From: Saccoglossus kowalevskii
Lineage: Eukaryota > Hemichordata > Enteropneusta > Harrimaniidae
DNA length: 28,403 nucleotides
Direction: 5' to 3'
NCBI RefSeq assembly: GCF_000003605.2
Contig: NW_003141833.1
Span: 58,058 to 86,460 of the forward strand
This document shows positions 1-10,749 of this stretch, piece by piece. The translations under genes and the position numbers were made by a program. The notes under the pieces are model-generated. The model was not told the origin of the DNA. It ran no database searches and was given only the letters and a program-made list of their open reading frames with translations. Position 1 is the stretch's first letter. The number at the start of each line of letters is the position of its first letter.

Positions 1-67
1 TGTATGTATGTATGTATGTATGTATGTATGTATGTATGTATGTATGTATGTATGTATGTATGTATGA
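1..67. repeat. (TGTA)n microsatellite
   Basis: About 16 uninterrupted copies of TGTA run from the first base of the window to about 67, so the array probably continues to the left. It is a simple tetranucleotide repeat with no coding content. Confidence 0.97.
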
Positions 68-1530
68 TTATTCATTGATTTTATTTATTATAATACATCT
101 TTGATATTGATAAATATATCTACCATCAATACTGTTTATGTATATGTGATATGAGTCCTTGCCTACGCATAGCAAACAATTAATAGTACATAGTGCAACA
201 GCTATCGAAGTCATTTGGGCTTCACAAATCAATTTATTTCAAGAACAAAACTGAACACTTTTAAAACAACAATATCATTTAAAACGGCAATTGTCATTAT
301 TTAGTAATTCAAATATCAAAATACAAACTCTGATGTAAAGTGAAATAACAACCATAGATCATTAATCGAAGGACGCATACAGAAAAATCGAAATACAGGC
401 TGTAAATACACAGACAATACAAATCAGTGACTGAAAGAATGATATATAAACACCGAAATATACAATCAAGAGATAATGTCAGGTGGACGTCTTGCTCCAC
501 CCGTTGCACCCGTCATATATCATAAAAAAATGGTACACCAAACGTAACAGTGTTGATCATGGTGTGAGAATCTTCAGTGAATTTCATGCGTGATAACGTG
601 ATTGTCACCACGTGCGCATTGCAGTTAACGAGTTCACATAGTAGTCCCAATATAGCTATATGAATAGTCAAATAGTGCGACAAATGGGCGTCGTCGTTAT
701 GATTTCTAAGCATCATTATGATTTGGTGATTTGACATTAAACACACACAAAACAAGTTTATATCATGTTTGGACCTCGCTAGAGATCTGAAAATATTAAA
801 TGATTGTATGAGGTTGATTCAAAATTACATCACCAACATATCTTACCATTTGGCGTGCACATTTTCGCAATGCAAACAGCTGACCTGAGAAAATAACAGC
901 GTAGCTGAATGTCATTTCAAGTTATATTTTACTACATAACACACTATATGCGTTACTTATGTATTAATAAACTTACTTTGCCCCAGTCCCTCGCCGTTGC
1001 GCTACTTCGACTCAGCCTCGGGCGCCCAGCAAGCCGCTATGCCCCCGTGTAGAACAACAAATACAAGACTGCTGTACACACAAGGGACAGAGACTGGGAA
1101 TCGAGTGTGTTTAGAACCCAGCTTGTAGCTTTTATGAAATGCGTTATAATAATATAATGTAGGTTACCCGTTACATTTTGCATGTAGTGTTATTGTTAAA
1201 TCCTCTTTACCCAGCCTCCTTACTCTTGTCACTTTCTTCTTCTTTGGTCCAAACAATTGTCCAAACAATGTCGTATGTAAATTGTGTTCTAAAATACTCT
1301 AATACAAACTACTAACTTTATTGGTATGCGATTGTATGATTCATATTATATTAGTTATAATCTACTATAGTATTTCTATATGAGAATATCACTTGGTTGG
1401 TCGCCATATTACATTATTGAAAATACATATGTTTTAAAGAAGTTTTTTTTTCATGCATCTGAATTCCAGGTTATATTAATATATTTAAGTATATTTAAAT
1501 TTGAGAAGTTGATGAGTATATCATAGATTT
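68..1530. other. AT-rich non-coding stretch, no gene recognised
   Basis: The short open frames here (for example minus strand 309-509 and 513-755) show no family resemblance and have the composition of random AT-rich DNA. One GC-richer island at about 980-1100 stands out. On the minus strand it ends in a donor-like site, CAAA|GTAAGT, at about 975-984, so it could be an untranslated exon of a minus-strand gene, but nothing else supports that. Confidence 0.6.
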
Positions 1531-1538
1531 GCCATCGT

Positions 1539-1579
1539 CCGCACGCACGGTTTCGTTCTCCCTCAACGAAGCCGTGCGG
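1539..1579. repeat. GC-rich imperfect hairpin
   Basis: The left arm at 1539-1557 pairs with the right arm CCGTGCGG-type segment at 1565-1579. The left arm has a 4-base CACG duplication and one G:T-type mismatch. The loop is only about 7 bases. It stands out as GC-rich in AT-rich surroundings and is followed 190 bases later by a second GC-rich hairpin. Confidence 0.6.
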
Positions 1580-1767
1580 CTAGTCTATTCATAAGCTCGT
1601 ACGTCATCGGTCGTATCTGATTGGACGCGATAACAAAGTTATCGACGAATCAGCTCTGTTGTTACAAATTTCACAATATCAAATATGGCGTTCTTTCACG
1701 TGAAGATCTGACGTCTAATTATTTCTGTCACAAAAGTGTTTTATCGTATTCGATGTACACCGACCGG

Positions 1768-1816
1768 GATCACCGCACCACGGACACCGGTCTCAATCAC
1801 AGGTGGTGCGGTGATC
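1768..1816. repeat. Perfect 14-bp inverted repeat
   Basis: GATCACCGCACCAC at 1768-1781 is the exact reverse complement of 1803-1816, with a 21-base spacer. It lies inside a stop-free stretch (about 1621-1899, + strand) that has no ATG at its start and no recognised similarity. The arm could be a transcript stem-loop or the binding site of a dimeric protein. Confidence 0.85.
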
Positions 1817-1899
1817 GTATTTTGGTTGTTGCACGTGGTTGTAAAATTGATGAAAGTTTGATACAGGCATTCTGTGAATTAAATGATATTTTCAAATAA

Positions 1900-2390
1900 A
1901 TTGTATTTCAATTATTATGTCTGTGTTTTTCATCACCCCTTCCCATACAACACTTCATTGTCCCTATACGTGATTAAATGAAATGGCGGGCACAGACTAT
2001 ACGTCACTGAGTATAGACAGGGTATGAAACTCCCATCGGTACTGGTATGGACGTCGCCAACTTTCAACAACAAAATTGAATTAATATAAAGCAAATCGCA
2101 CTAGCAAATGTGTCTTCCGAATCATTCAAGTTAACAAACTACTAGTATCTTATTAAAAATTCGAACAATGGGCATCATTTTAAAAGAATCTGAAACATGA
2201 ATGTTGCATGTTTTCCGTCCAAAACGGCCGATTACGGCGAAACCGACAACACAGCGGGAATGAACAAGCACTCCATGCCTCTGATTGGTTAATTCTTTTT
2301 CGCTCTTAGTATACTTCTCTCAACGATACTTGTTATTATTATAAATGAAATTTCTCATGGTACATGGTATAGGCAGACATTATTGTTCTG
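1900..2390. other. Non-coding stretch before the DIRS-like remnant
   Basis: No open frame with family resemblance is visible on either strand. A short GC-richer segment lies at about 2218-2275. I see no repeat or RNA gene here. Confidence 0.5.
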
Positions 2391-2393
2391 TTG

Positions 2394-2407
2394 TCACTAG
2401 AGGGCGC
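2394..2407 (+). promoter_or_regulatory. CTCF-core-like motif
   Basis: TCACTAGAGGGCGC matches the general CTCF core (CCASYAGRKGGCRS) at 13 of 14 positions. It sits just left of the DIRS-like remnant. Single motif matches of this kind are common, often inside repeats, so function is unproven. Confidence 0.3.
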
Positions 2408-2521
2408 TATAACGGACTGGAGAAATCAGCCTACGCGCTGCTAATGGGCAAATAACATCAGTCGTTTTTGATCTGCTTTTCGGACTGTTATTTTCTGTGT
2501 GCTGCATCGTTTTATTCTATT

Positions 2522-3345
2522 ATGGAGACTCCGCATAATCCCGCTAATATCTAGGATGCGATTCAAGCCAACAATAATCAACTCCTGGTATGTATTAATC
2601 AGCTGATCACACAACAAATGCAGTCCATGAAGCAGGAGTTGCATACGGCACAGGAGGGAGCGACTAGAGAATATATGGGAGAGCTGAAAACACATGAAAG
2701 TACCGACCTTCAAGACAAAATCTAATGAAGATTAATACAAGCATAATGTCAAAATTCAGGAAGTGTTGGAGGAATCGACGGCAAAATTGGAAGATCAGAA
2801 ATACGAAGAGACAAGGAAGAAGCTCGATGAAGGTATTGTCGAAATTAGTAAACGCCAGAAGTTTATTTTATTGGCGGAAAATTCTGACTACGGGTGGGTA
2901 ACTGCTCAAAAATACCGTTCTCACGACTTGGCTTCTAATAGCAAAGATAAAAAAGAATCTGGAAAGCGGAGTTGCGTGCGGGGCGACAGACGAAGGACCA
3001 GCGGCAAAATAAGCAAAGATACGCAGCCCGCGCTACGCAGCTCGCTCTAACGGTGGACGGTTAGGACCGGTTTTCCAGTACCAGGACAGTGGTGCTCCAG
3101 GGCCCAAGAAACAGAGAAGTGGTGTATGCTTTGGATGCCGTAAACCAGGACATTTTACATCAGGATGTCGGGCGATGGTTACATCAATGGGTACCAGCCA
3201 AAATTTGGCGAGAACAAGTAGTGGTAGCGTGAATGGAGGGATATGACTAGATAATGATATGGAAGTAGAAAAGTTAAGTACCGAGTTTGACTGTTATAGT
3301 TCTCATAATTTTTATGACTGCAATCTCATTGATTTCGATTAATGT
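2522..3345 (+). pseudogene. DIRS-like retrotransposon gag remnant with CCHC zinc knuckle
   Basis: This is the decayed first ORF of a tyrosine-recombinase (DIRS-type) retrotransposon, whose product would package the element RNA. A frame from ATG 2522 encodes a polar, Gln/Glu-rich segment. After a frame change, the stretch from 2709 (FKTKSNED) runs through an in-frame stop into the open stretch 2763-3050, which contains ISKRQKFILLAENSDYGW; this matches my recollection of the DIRS gag core. A further frame change reaches RQNKQRYAARATQLALTVDG at about 3001-3060. A perfect CX2CX4HX4C knuckle (CFGCRKPGHFTSGC) lies at 3127-3168. At least two frameshifts and several stops mean no product is made. Gypsy gag is the alternative, but the downstream RNase H segment favours DIRS. 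Confidence 0.7.
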
Positions 3346-4330
3346 GTTACCACTTAGTCAAAATGTTACCAAAAATCTAGGGTTAGAGTCCGAGGGGGAA
3401 ACAATGTTTTAACAAATGGTGGCAAATCAGCGCCCCAAAATTTGTTATGAATATCGTATGGATATGCGCAAAGAAAATTTGTGCTTTTTAAAAGAGAGTT
3501 TTCATTGTGAGAATGTTAGTACTGAACATGTTAGTTGGACTCAGGGTACCACCACATTGAACTCTTTCCAGATCACAGGCATCGTCCAAATCGCACAGTT
3601 TCGCTAAAGCCGGCCATTCGTAATCAGCCCACGAACCCGTGCGTGATCGTGTTAGGAAAAGCTGTATTTCACTGCAGCTCAATTGAGTCATTGGGCGCGC
3701 CAAGGAGCTGGCACTACCAAAAAGAGTTCCTGTATCATAAATAAGAAGATCGGTGAGCTCATCAAACATTAAAACAATGGCGTTTCCAAAATTTCTTATT
3801 CCAACGTTGAAAATTGTTTGTGGGCAAGTGAATGAGGATGATGGAATGTCTAAATATTTGTGCAAACTGTGTTTTAATAAACTGACAAAACTGTCGAAAT
3901 TGATAACATATCAACTTGCCCGATTCTGTTTCGTTGCAACACAGCCCGGCAACACAGTCGAGGGACTGTGTTTGCAACAAACACACCATTTCCCTCAGAT
4001 ACAACACTAAGCGCTTCCTTTTGATGAACAGTAAGCTCGTTCAGAGAAAAAGATAGCAAAACGTTTATTTGATTCTGCCATTTTAATTTTACCAAGAAAT
4101 GCTTTCCACATGGTTTCTTTCGTGTGTTCTGATTGCGTGATGCAAATGAGCCGAAGTGAATCTTATAATCGTTTGAGGGCGTGCGACATACATTAAACCG
4201 TGGTGAAATCTGCCAAGGGTTAATGTTGAGGCTATGGCCAAATAAATGGTCCTTGGCTGGCGAAGATGGATCACAGGCGATTTCTGGGTTTTCTTTGATT
4301 TTCGGGGGTGTGAGGCAGTTTTCCTGTCAG
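3346..4330. other. Unassigned segment between the two DIRS-like fragments
   Basis: In an intact element this interval would hold the reverse transcriptase fingers and palm, but I see no RT motif in any frame. Several short frames exist on both strands. One plus-strand frame (3753-4010) has a CxxC pair within SKYLCKLCFNKLTKLSKL, reminiscent of small zinc-binding domains, but that is too little to name. The interval may be a replacement by another insertion or simply very decayed sequence. Confidence 0.4.
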
Positions 4331-4337
4331 TGACAGT

Positions 4338-4715
4338 GTCATTGGACAGATTATATCCATGAGAGTGGGTATTGGCAATGTAGTTTTTCTGAAGACCAGA
4401 CATTTGTACTATGCCTTAAATACACGCTCTTCCTGGTACAGTATGATACAGATTGATAGTGCGGGCATGGATGTGTTGCTTTTTTGGAAAAGTCATGTAA
4501 TGAAACTAAATGGTATGCCTATTTGGTATACTACTAATGTGTCTAGAGTAGTGTATTCCGATGCCTTCAGCAAAGCGATGTGGTAGAATGGTAGAATACG
4601 ATAACTGTGATTTGCAAGGCAACTGGTTCTGTTGCGAAAGCACAAACAGCTCAAAAGCTCAACATGGTGGTAACTGGAAGCTGTTGAGTGAGTTATTATG
4701 AACAGCCGGCATGGT
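4338..4715 (+). pseudogene. DIRS-like RT thumb/RNase H remnant
   Basis: The frame 4338-4586 begins VIGQIISM and continues through RHLYYALNTRSSWY, a FWKSHVMKLNGMPIW segment and RVVYSDA. This order matches the connection between RT and RNase H in DIRS-type elements. The Asp of YSDA (4560-4562) corresponds to the first RNase H catalytic acid. After a stop at 4585, the next frame continues with VEYDNC and WKLL, still resembling RNase H, to about 4715. There is no tyrosine recombinase downstream, so the element is truncated at the 3' side. It pairs with the gag remnant at 2522-3345 as one broken copy in the same orientation. Confidence 0.72.
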
Positions 4716-4719
4716 TAAG

Positions 4720-5530
4720 CAACTGTATCTTTAAAATAAAATAAAAAATACATAACGCCTTTCCAGAGTTTTTAAGCCATATAAATAGTTTTTTTTATCT
4801 CTGAATTTTAATGGGAGGTATTTTTTTTTATAAATAGTATTTAATTTTTCAAAATGTAGTGCTTTGTTTATATGTATAACAATGATTTGTAACTATTTGT
4901 TAATAAATGAGCAGCATGACCACACAGTATACATTTGCATTGAGTGTTGTTTTAAGCCGGGGTGTAAACAATACACGCCGAATGTGATTGGTAGCGTAGG
5001 CAGTCCCAGTAGCGTAGCTGGGAGAGTCTGTAACCGAGTTTAAATTGCTAGGTGAGTGCACCACTATTTTTGCAATACTTTCAGTGTCGCATTCGGATTA
5101 TAGTGGCGATGCAACGCTATACGATAATTTCAGCGTTTTAATGACAATACTGCAATAAACATTGTTCATATATGTAATATTGGTTTAATATCAAAGGATT
5201 CTCAGCATCTTATGAACAGCTGATGAAAATAAACCAATACCCATGCTTTAAAACAAACAAGACCACATCAGGTAATTTATATTATAAATTATTATTATTT
5301 ATATTATAAATTATTTATTATTATTATTTACTTTTGAAATATAAACAAAATTTAGAAAAATAAAATGAGATTTTCGTCAGGATTAAGATAATTGCTACCT
5401 ACTCCCATGGAAGTCACACAATGTTGAAAGCTTCAAATATCAAATATCAAATATCCCTTATACGAATGTACGACGGAATCAGTAATAGGTAGTCGTAGTC
5501 CATGGTAATTATTACATGTATATATGACCA
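4720..5530. other. AT-rich non-coding stretch
   Basis: There is no gene-like frame. TTA/ATT-rich simple sequence lies at about 5280-5330. A small GC-richer island at about 4955-5050 contains GATTGG (an inverted CCAAT box) and ends in a good donor match, CTAG|GTGAGT, at 5048-5057. It could be a 5' exon of a plus-strand gene, but no downstream exon can be identified. Confidence 0.45.
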
Positions 5531-5538
5531 GACATTTT

Positions 5539-5602
5539 GGACAATGTATCTATTCTAGGTGATAGTTATTCATATCTATCACTGAGACAAGATACTTTGT
5601 CC
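5539..5602. repeat. Nested stem-loop
   Basis: Outer arms 5539-5551 and 5590-5602 pair at 12 of 13 positions. Inner arms GTGATAG (5559-5565) and CTATCAC (5576-5582) pair perfectly around a 10-base loop. The right arm is followed by GTCCGAAACGTCG, a phrase I associate with 3' ends of dispersed repeats in marine invertebrates; that association is from memory. Confidence 0.6.
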
Positions 5603-7140
5603 GAAACGTCGCCGCGTAAATGTTCGATAGTTTATCAGAGCGCCTGGAACCAGGGAAACCAGCAAACAAATTACGCGAGCTAGAAATCACCCCTCCCCAA
5701 AGTTCTCGCCCGGAAAACTACTGATGTTGCAGGGTATACCAGGTTGCTTATAACATTTTAAATATAAATGCAAAGTACTCTAATGGACATCAGTGTAAGT
5801 GTCAAAATAGTTGTAAGTAAAGGTTGTAAGAAAACATGGTGGTTAATAATCATGAATTCTTAGATTTGGTGCACGTTTGTTTCAATTATCGGAGACTCGG
5901 AAATTATAATAATGGAGCTATAGTTGTAATTATACATAATTATAAGTTTGAAAGTGAATGCTTCAATATACGAAGAAATATACTACAATGAATCCCAGTT
6001 TGTTTCATTTCTCTTTAAAAGGGACCAAACAAAAAACCAGGAATTGAGGATGGCACCACCGCAATACATTTAACTTTACCATCGACCCGGCTATTATAAT
6101 TATACAACAAATTTAATTGACCGAAAACCTGGCTGCAATAGAGAAATATTGCAGTGAATGAAAGACATGCACCAGGTAACCATGGCGATATAGTTATCGA
6201 TGAAGTTTCAATCCAGGAAGACCTGTAGCTTGTCAATTTGTTCAGCAAGAGAAGGCTAGGTGGGACAGTTGATAGGTGAGAGGAGTGTAATGCGACTGAT
6301 AATGTGAGGAGTGGCCGGCAGATCCGTTGTCCTGCAAGACACTTTTTACAACTATAATTGCTAGGTCACACTGGTTTCACTTTGCTCAACCATGGCGGGT
6401 ATTAATGTTGTCACAACCAAGTAGAAGCTGTGAACGGACTTCATCTCGGATGGGAAAGTGAGAGACCCTGAACTTATTTTATTTATCATATTTGCCGTTT
6501 TATTATGATGTTTATTATTGTGATTTTTGTTTAAGAATGCATATTTGAATTAGCATATTCCAATATTAGGTTATGCCAAACGTACATGTAAGATTCAATT
6601 TATTTTGCAAAAAAAAAAAATCGAAATTACAATTTTGGTTGCGTTGTATTGAGATCGTACTGACTTGCATTGATATTTATTAGTAGACATGTCATAGTAG
6701 TACGAGTAATTATTATACATCTGTCACCGTAACGCCACAAGTTACCGCGTGCCGTAATTTTGCGGTATTTTACAGGGTATTTTCACCCTACCATATTAAG
6801 AAATGCAAATTCCAAATATGGAATGATTACGCGCGTAAGCGTTCTATAATAATAAAAACAAACATGGCTGCCCTCGGGGTACATTATCTAAAATTTGTAA
6901 AATGCGCGTTTTATTAACGAAAAAGGCACAGAGAGGTAATAAAACAATAAATTTCTTTGCACAAATATTATTACAAAATAAATGTTTATTGAATAAAAAA
7001 TAAATCATATCATGTACAAGGTGGCACAACTAAATTCATTGTGTAGTATGCCAATATGTAGATGACATACATCAAGTTGCGGTGTTGACCTGGTAGCTTA
7101 GTTCCTCCGACCACAAATACGTTTACCTAATTATTTCAAC
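5603..7140. other. Non-coding stretch, no gene recognised
   Basis: Short minus-strand frames (6015-6248, 6844-7029) have no family features. A run of A lies at about 6608-6619. I see no RNA gene or repeat with clear boundaries. Confidence 0.5.
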
Positions 7141-7173
7141 AAGTTATTGGCAAATGCATATTGGCTGAGAAGC

Positions 7174-7443
7174 ATGTCAGATGGTCACCTTACTGAGCGT
7201 GGCGGTGACGGTAACAACGAAATCAATTTCGAATTATTGCCGATCCAAAGCAACGACAACTTTGCGGAGCTGCTAAACCTAGCCAGTGACATTGGTGAAG
7301 CAAGCACGGACGGGGCCAATTTATCGACAGATTCAGAAATACAACGCTTCGTCACTGATCAAAAAAAAAAAAAAAAAAAAAAAAACACCACCAAGAAAAC
7401 AAAATACGAAACAAACAGCCTTCAAAGATTCCTGCAAGGATAG
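7174..7443 (+). pseudogene. Possible Crypton/DUF3504-type N-terminal fragment
   Basis: An 89-codon frame starts at ATG 7174 and ends at TAG 7441-7443. Its first two thirds are acidic and polar. The end, EIQRFVTDQ, a Lys run, then NTTKKTKYETNSLQRFLQ, resembles the N-terminal core-binding segment of Crypton-type tyrosine recombinases and the host proteins derived from them. The Lys run is encoded by 25 consecutive A at 7361-7385, and this slippage-prone tract is kept in frame. The frame ends abruptly and the catalytic domain is not seen, so this is an isolated exon or a fragment. It runs directly into the gypsy-like remnant. The family call is by pattern memory only. Confidence 0.4.
7361..7385 (+). 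repeat. A25 homopolymer inside an open frame
   Basis: Twenty-five A residues, preceded by GATC and followed by CACCACC, encode a Lys run in the surrounding frame. A homopolymer this long may also be a sequencing or assembly length error. Confidence 0.95.
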
Positions 7444-7489
7444 AGAAATGGAACACAACACTATTTCTTTAAAGTCTATGTGCATGATG

Positions 7490-8610
7490 AACATTGATGA
7501 AGTTAGGCCAGGTCCAGATGAACGATGGCATTCACAGGAAGACAAAGTGAAAGTTTCAACAGTAATGACTAGGTCGCAGGAAGAGAAAGTGAAACGTCCC
7601 ATAAAACCACTTGCTGTACCCACAGAGAAAGCGGAGGCTCTTGATGTGGAGAAGCTGAAAGAAACTCGGGGGGGGGGGGCACCTCACTGGAGAAGCTGTG
7701 GAAATCGGCACAAGGAAAGAGAATGCAGTGTTCACGTGGGCAGAATAAATATAAGATGGAGGTCAGACAATAAGTGTTGTATTAATAGTTGGTGGCCACC
7801 TTGGTGACCAAGAAAAGAAGAAAGAAAACCACTGATTGGATAGTTACAAGCTAGGGGTCACTGGGGATGTAACACGCTTCTGCCAATCATGCGACATATG
7901 TCAGACGACCATTCCCAGAGGTAAGGTGCCTATAGCTCCATTGGGCGTAATTTCACTTATAGAAGAACCATTCTCAAGGATCACATTTACCTTTATAGTA
8001 TAAATAAGCCCAGTCTTGGAGAAAGAAAGTGGGTTCATTCACACCATAGTTGACTATACCACTAGGTATCCAGAGGCAATCCCTTTGCGTAAGATCGAAA
8101 CTGAAAGGATGGTGGAAGGCTTGCTGGATATTTTTGCTTTGAAGAGTTGGATTTCCAAAAGAAATTTTGAGTGACAGGGGCACACAATTTGTCTGTCATT
8201 TGATATCGGTCAAGCAACTCTTCAGTACACCATACAACCCCAAATGTAACAGGTTAGGTGGATGAGTTAATGTGGTTCTGAAGAGAATGATCAAGAAATG
8301 CCAGGAGGGGCCCAAAGACTGGGACAGATATTTGCCTGCTGTCCTGTTTGCATACAGAGAAGTTCCTCAAACCTATCAATTGAATGATTTGACACACAAA
8401 TTGGAGAACACTTGCCGAATCGCATGAGAGAGCTTGCATCAAGCACAAGGATATAAACACCATTACGATAAAGTTCTAAAGCTGCCCACTGAAGATAACT
8501 CTTGCTTCAGTGGAAAGGAACATTTGAAGTAGTTGGTGTAGTAAATGACCTTAACCAGGTCCAGTCCAGGTTGGTGGCAAAGTTGAAGTGTATGGCGTCA
8601 ATCTGATCTG
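7490..8610 (+). pseudogene. Ty3/gypsy (Gmr1-like) integrase remnant
   Basis: This is a degenerate retrotransposon integrase. In order: a pre-integrase linker (STVMTRSQEEKVKRPIKPLA, about 7555-7615), a 12-G run at 7668-7679 where the frame shifts, SLEKLWKSAQG (from 7684), GGHLG (about 7791-7805) as part of the HHCC zinc domain, and FCQSCDICQ with its CxxC (about 7876-7902). The catalytic core follows: VDYTTRYPEAIPLRKI (about 8050-8094), a frameshift, then GFPKEILSDRGTQF (8149-8190), STPYNPK and the KDWDRYLPAVLFAYREVP block (about 8311-8367). LLQWKGTFEVV (about 8507-8540) is the GPY/F-type C-terminal module. Of the DDE triad only the middle Asp (LSDRG) is visible; the first Asp is replaced and followed by a stop, and the Glu region reads through a stop. 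It is inactive. Confidence 0.85.
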
Positions 8611-9000
8611 GGGTTACCAAACAAGGGATAACGTAGATCATAATTCAAAGTATGATGTTGATGTTGGAGCAACTGGAGTCGCAATTATCGAAACTGAAGA
8701 TGCTGGTGATATCAGAGTGGTAGATGAAGAGAATCTTCTGAAACTGGGCAACGTGGTGGGAAATTAGACATTTGAGTTGCAAAGGAAACAAGATGATTGA
8801 ACTAGTCCATGAGTGCAGAGTTATTTTCACAGATGTTCCCGGAACAACTCATCTAGTTGAACACACCATCGAACTGTGATGGTGAAGAAGAAGAACAATA
8901 CAAATAGATTTGCATTGACTTTCGCAAACTAAATACTGTGACGAAATTTGATACTGAACCAATGGGAAACATTGATGATATACTGGCAACAAACAAGTTA
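8611..9000 (+). pseudogene. Ty3/gypsy reverse transcriptase N-terminal remnant, downstream of integrase
   Basis: Continuing in the same orientation after the integrase, the frame at about 8585-8767 (ends NLLKLGNVVGN) is a linker. Then come HECRVIFTDVPGTTHLVEH (about 8809-8866) and, after an apparent internal deletion at about 8877, VMVKKKNNTNR, IDFRKLNTVT and EPMGNIDDILA (to about 8990). These are the fingers-domain motifs at the start of a gypsy RT. The homology stops there: the palm with the catalytic Asp pair, RNase H and the 3' LTR are all absent. The IN-then-RT order is the arrangement of the Gmr1 group, not of ordinary gypsy elements. Confidence 0.82.
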
Positions 9001-9199
9001 TTACATTGCCATATAATAACGAATGTACTACACCTTCTATCTGTATTTACGAGTCACTCAAGGCGTGGCACATGCAGAACGTGCTGCAGCGATCTCGGAT
9101 ATGATGTTTCAGTGGCGGTTTCTCCAACGGGGCCTGATGTCTATGGACCAGATCGTATCATTAAATTTAATTTAATTAACTCCGAAACTTAAAAATTCA

Positions 9200-10740
9200 C
9201 TAATACTTGTTTCCGGTCGACCACCCTGCACTATACTGATCACAAGGAAGAAAACAAAACATGCACACAAAATACAAAATATCTTGTCCAATCCAGTTAC
9301 AAATGCTGATAAGACACTGCTCAACCGGAAAATGTCAACCGATTACATATACATCGTATCTTTCCCCCGATTGCCACGCATTTACAACAAAATATGAACA
9401 TTTTAAATGAAATGTATGAACATACCACTGTCTGTGGCCATGCACACTTTTGCAAATTATATTTGCTGACAGCAATATGTCATTTTCATTGTAATTGTAT
9501 TTTGCAGCAAGCCTGTCTTGTCTGTATGTTCTTTATACCATGATTTTGACAATGTATTCAATATTACTATTTTAAATTGTCATGTTCATTGGGAGACCGG
9601 CTGGGAATACCACGTGCATTAGGCACATCAACATTGACCAGTTAGCCAAATAGAATATGAATGTATGTGAAGGTAGCTTTTACTTCACAACTACTAAAAA
9701 CATATTTGTCCATAAAATATACATTGATATTATCGTACACTATTGAGATTATAGTGGCATTTCATGTATTTTTGTATTAAATACATACAGGAAATCTTGT
9801 TCTCATATCATTGGACTGATTTGTTTGTTTGACATGGATGGGAAGAAATGATGGATACAATTACGCAACAGAAAAAAAAAGAAAAAAGAAATGTTAATAA
9901 AGAGGCATTTAAAAAAAAAAATGTCCCAGTCGCTTGTTTATTTTGACCAACTGCCAGGAACAAGAAACATTTTTTTTGTCTGGTATCAGGGCTGGTCAAC
10001 TTAAAGTTTATGTATGGTATTTGTGGTGGTGGGGTGCAATATATACATAGTTAAAGAATTAAAACATTGTCGTGCAGGAAAAACAAACTCCGCCTAAAAT
10101 AAATACAAAAAATACTTAAATCTGAGTATAACAACTTTTCACACAAAATAAATCTGCACAGAAACCACTGACACCGCAACATTACATTTTATATTGGCCA
10201 CTTCTGGTTACTTTTGAATAATTTTGCAAGTTCAATAATTCCAATATTTGGAGGATTGTATATTAAGCTGGATGTGGGCATGGCTCCATAATACTTCAAT
10301 ATTTTAAATATACAATTATTGCATTTGCTCTATTGACAGAGTGTGAGATTAAGTACACATATAGTTGTATTGATGGTCCGATAAGTCAAATTAAAACATT
10401 ATAGTGTACAATACAAATGGTATTATTAATTCAATTTGCAGATGAGTTCAACTCAAAATGGAGGAAATGGAGTATGCATTATTTATTGTTTTCAATATTA
10501 GTTCTGATTACATATGCTATTATTTGTTATTTACTATTAATATTTTTGTATTTAACATATGACTCTTTTACTCAGTTTTCAGTTAATGACTATATTAACA
10601 ATTACATTTCTCAGCTGTTAATTTAAGCTGATAATAACATTTAATTAATTTTATGTATGCTCCAATTTGTGTATTATCATAATAGTCTTTGCAAATCAAC
10701 TTTCCACAGATAATTATTATAATAAATTATTATTTTGTAT
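9200..10740. other. AT-rich non-coding stretch
   Basis: No gene is recognised. A-rich runs at about 9869-9890 and 9909-9920 may be old retroposon tails. The stop-free stretch 10417-10626 is AT-driven and hydrophobic with no family resemblance. No LTR pair for the gypsy remnant was found by eye. Confidence 0.5.
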
Positions 10741-10749
10741 TGCCAGCAG

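Noticed and set aside
970-1100. Possible tRNA or snRNA in the GC-richer island
   Set aside because: No cloverleaf, B-box (GGTTCRANYCC) or Sm-site arrangement could be drawn.
1621-1899. 92-codon frame spanning the 14-bp hairpin
   Set aside because: It starts at TTG and not at ATG, has no family resemblance, and includes the inverted repeat as coding text.
3488-3865. 125-codon minus-strand frame inside the DIRS-like interval
   Set aside because: Longest frame in the area but without any recognised motif. It is antisense to the element and may be chance.
3753-4010. Plus-strand frame with CxxC and Lys/Leu-rich helix, possible small zinc finger
   Set aside because: Only one Cys pair is clear and there is no second half of a zinc site; too little for a family call.
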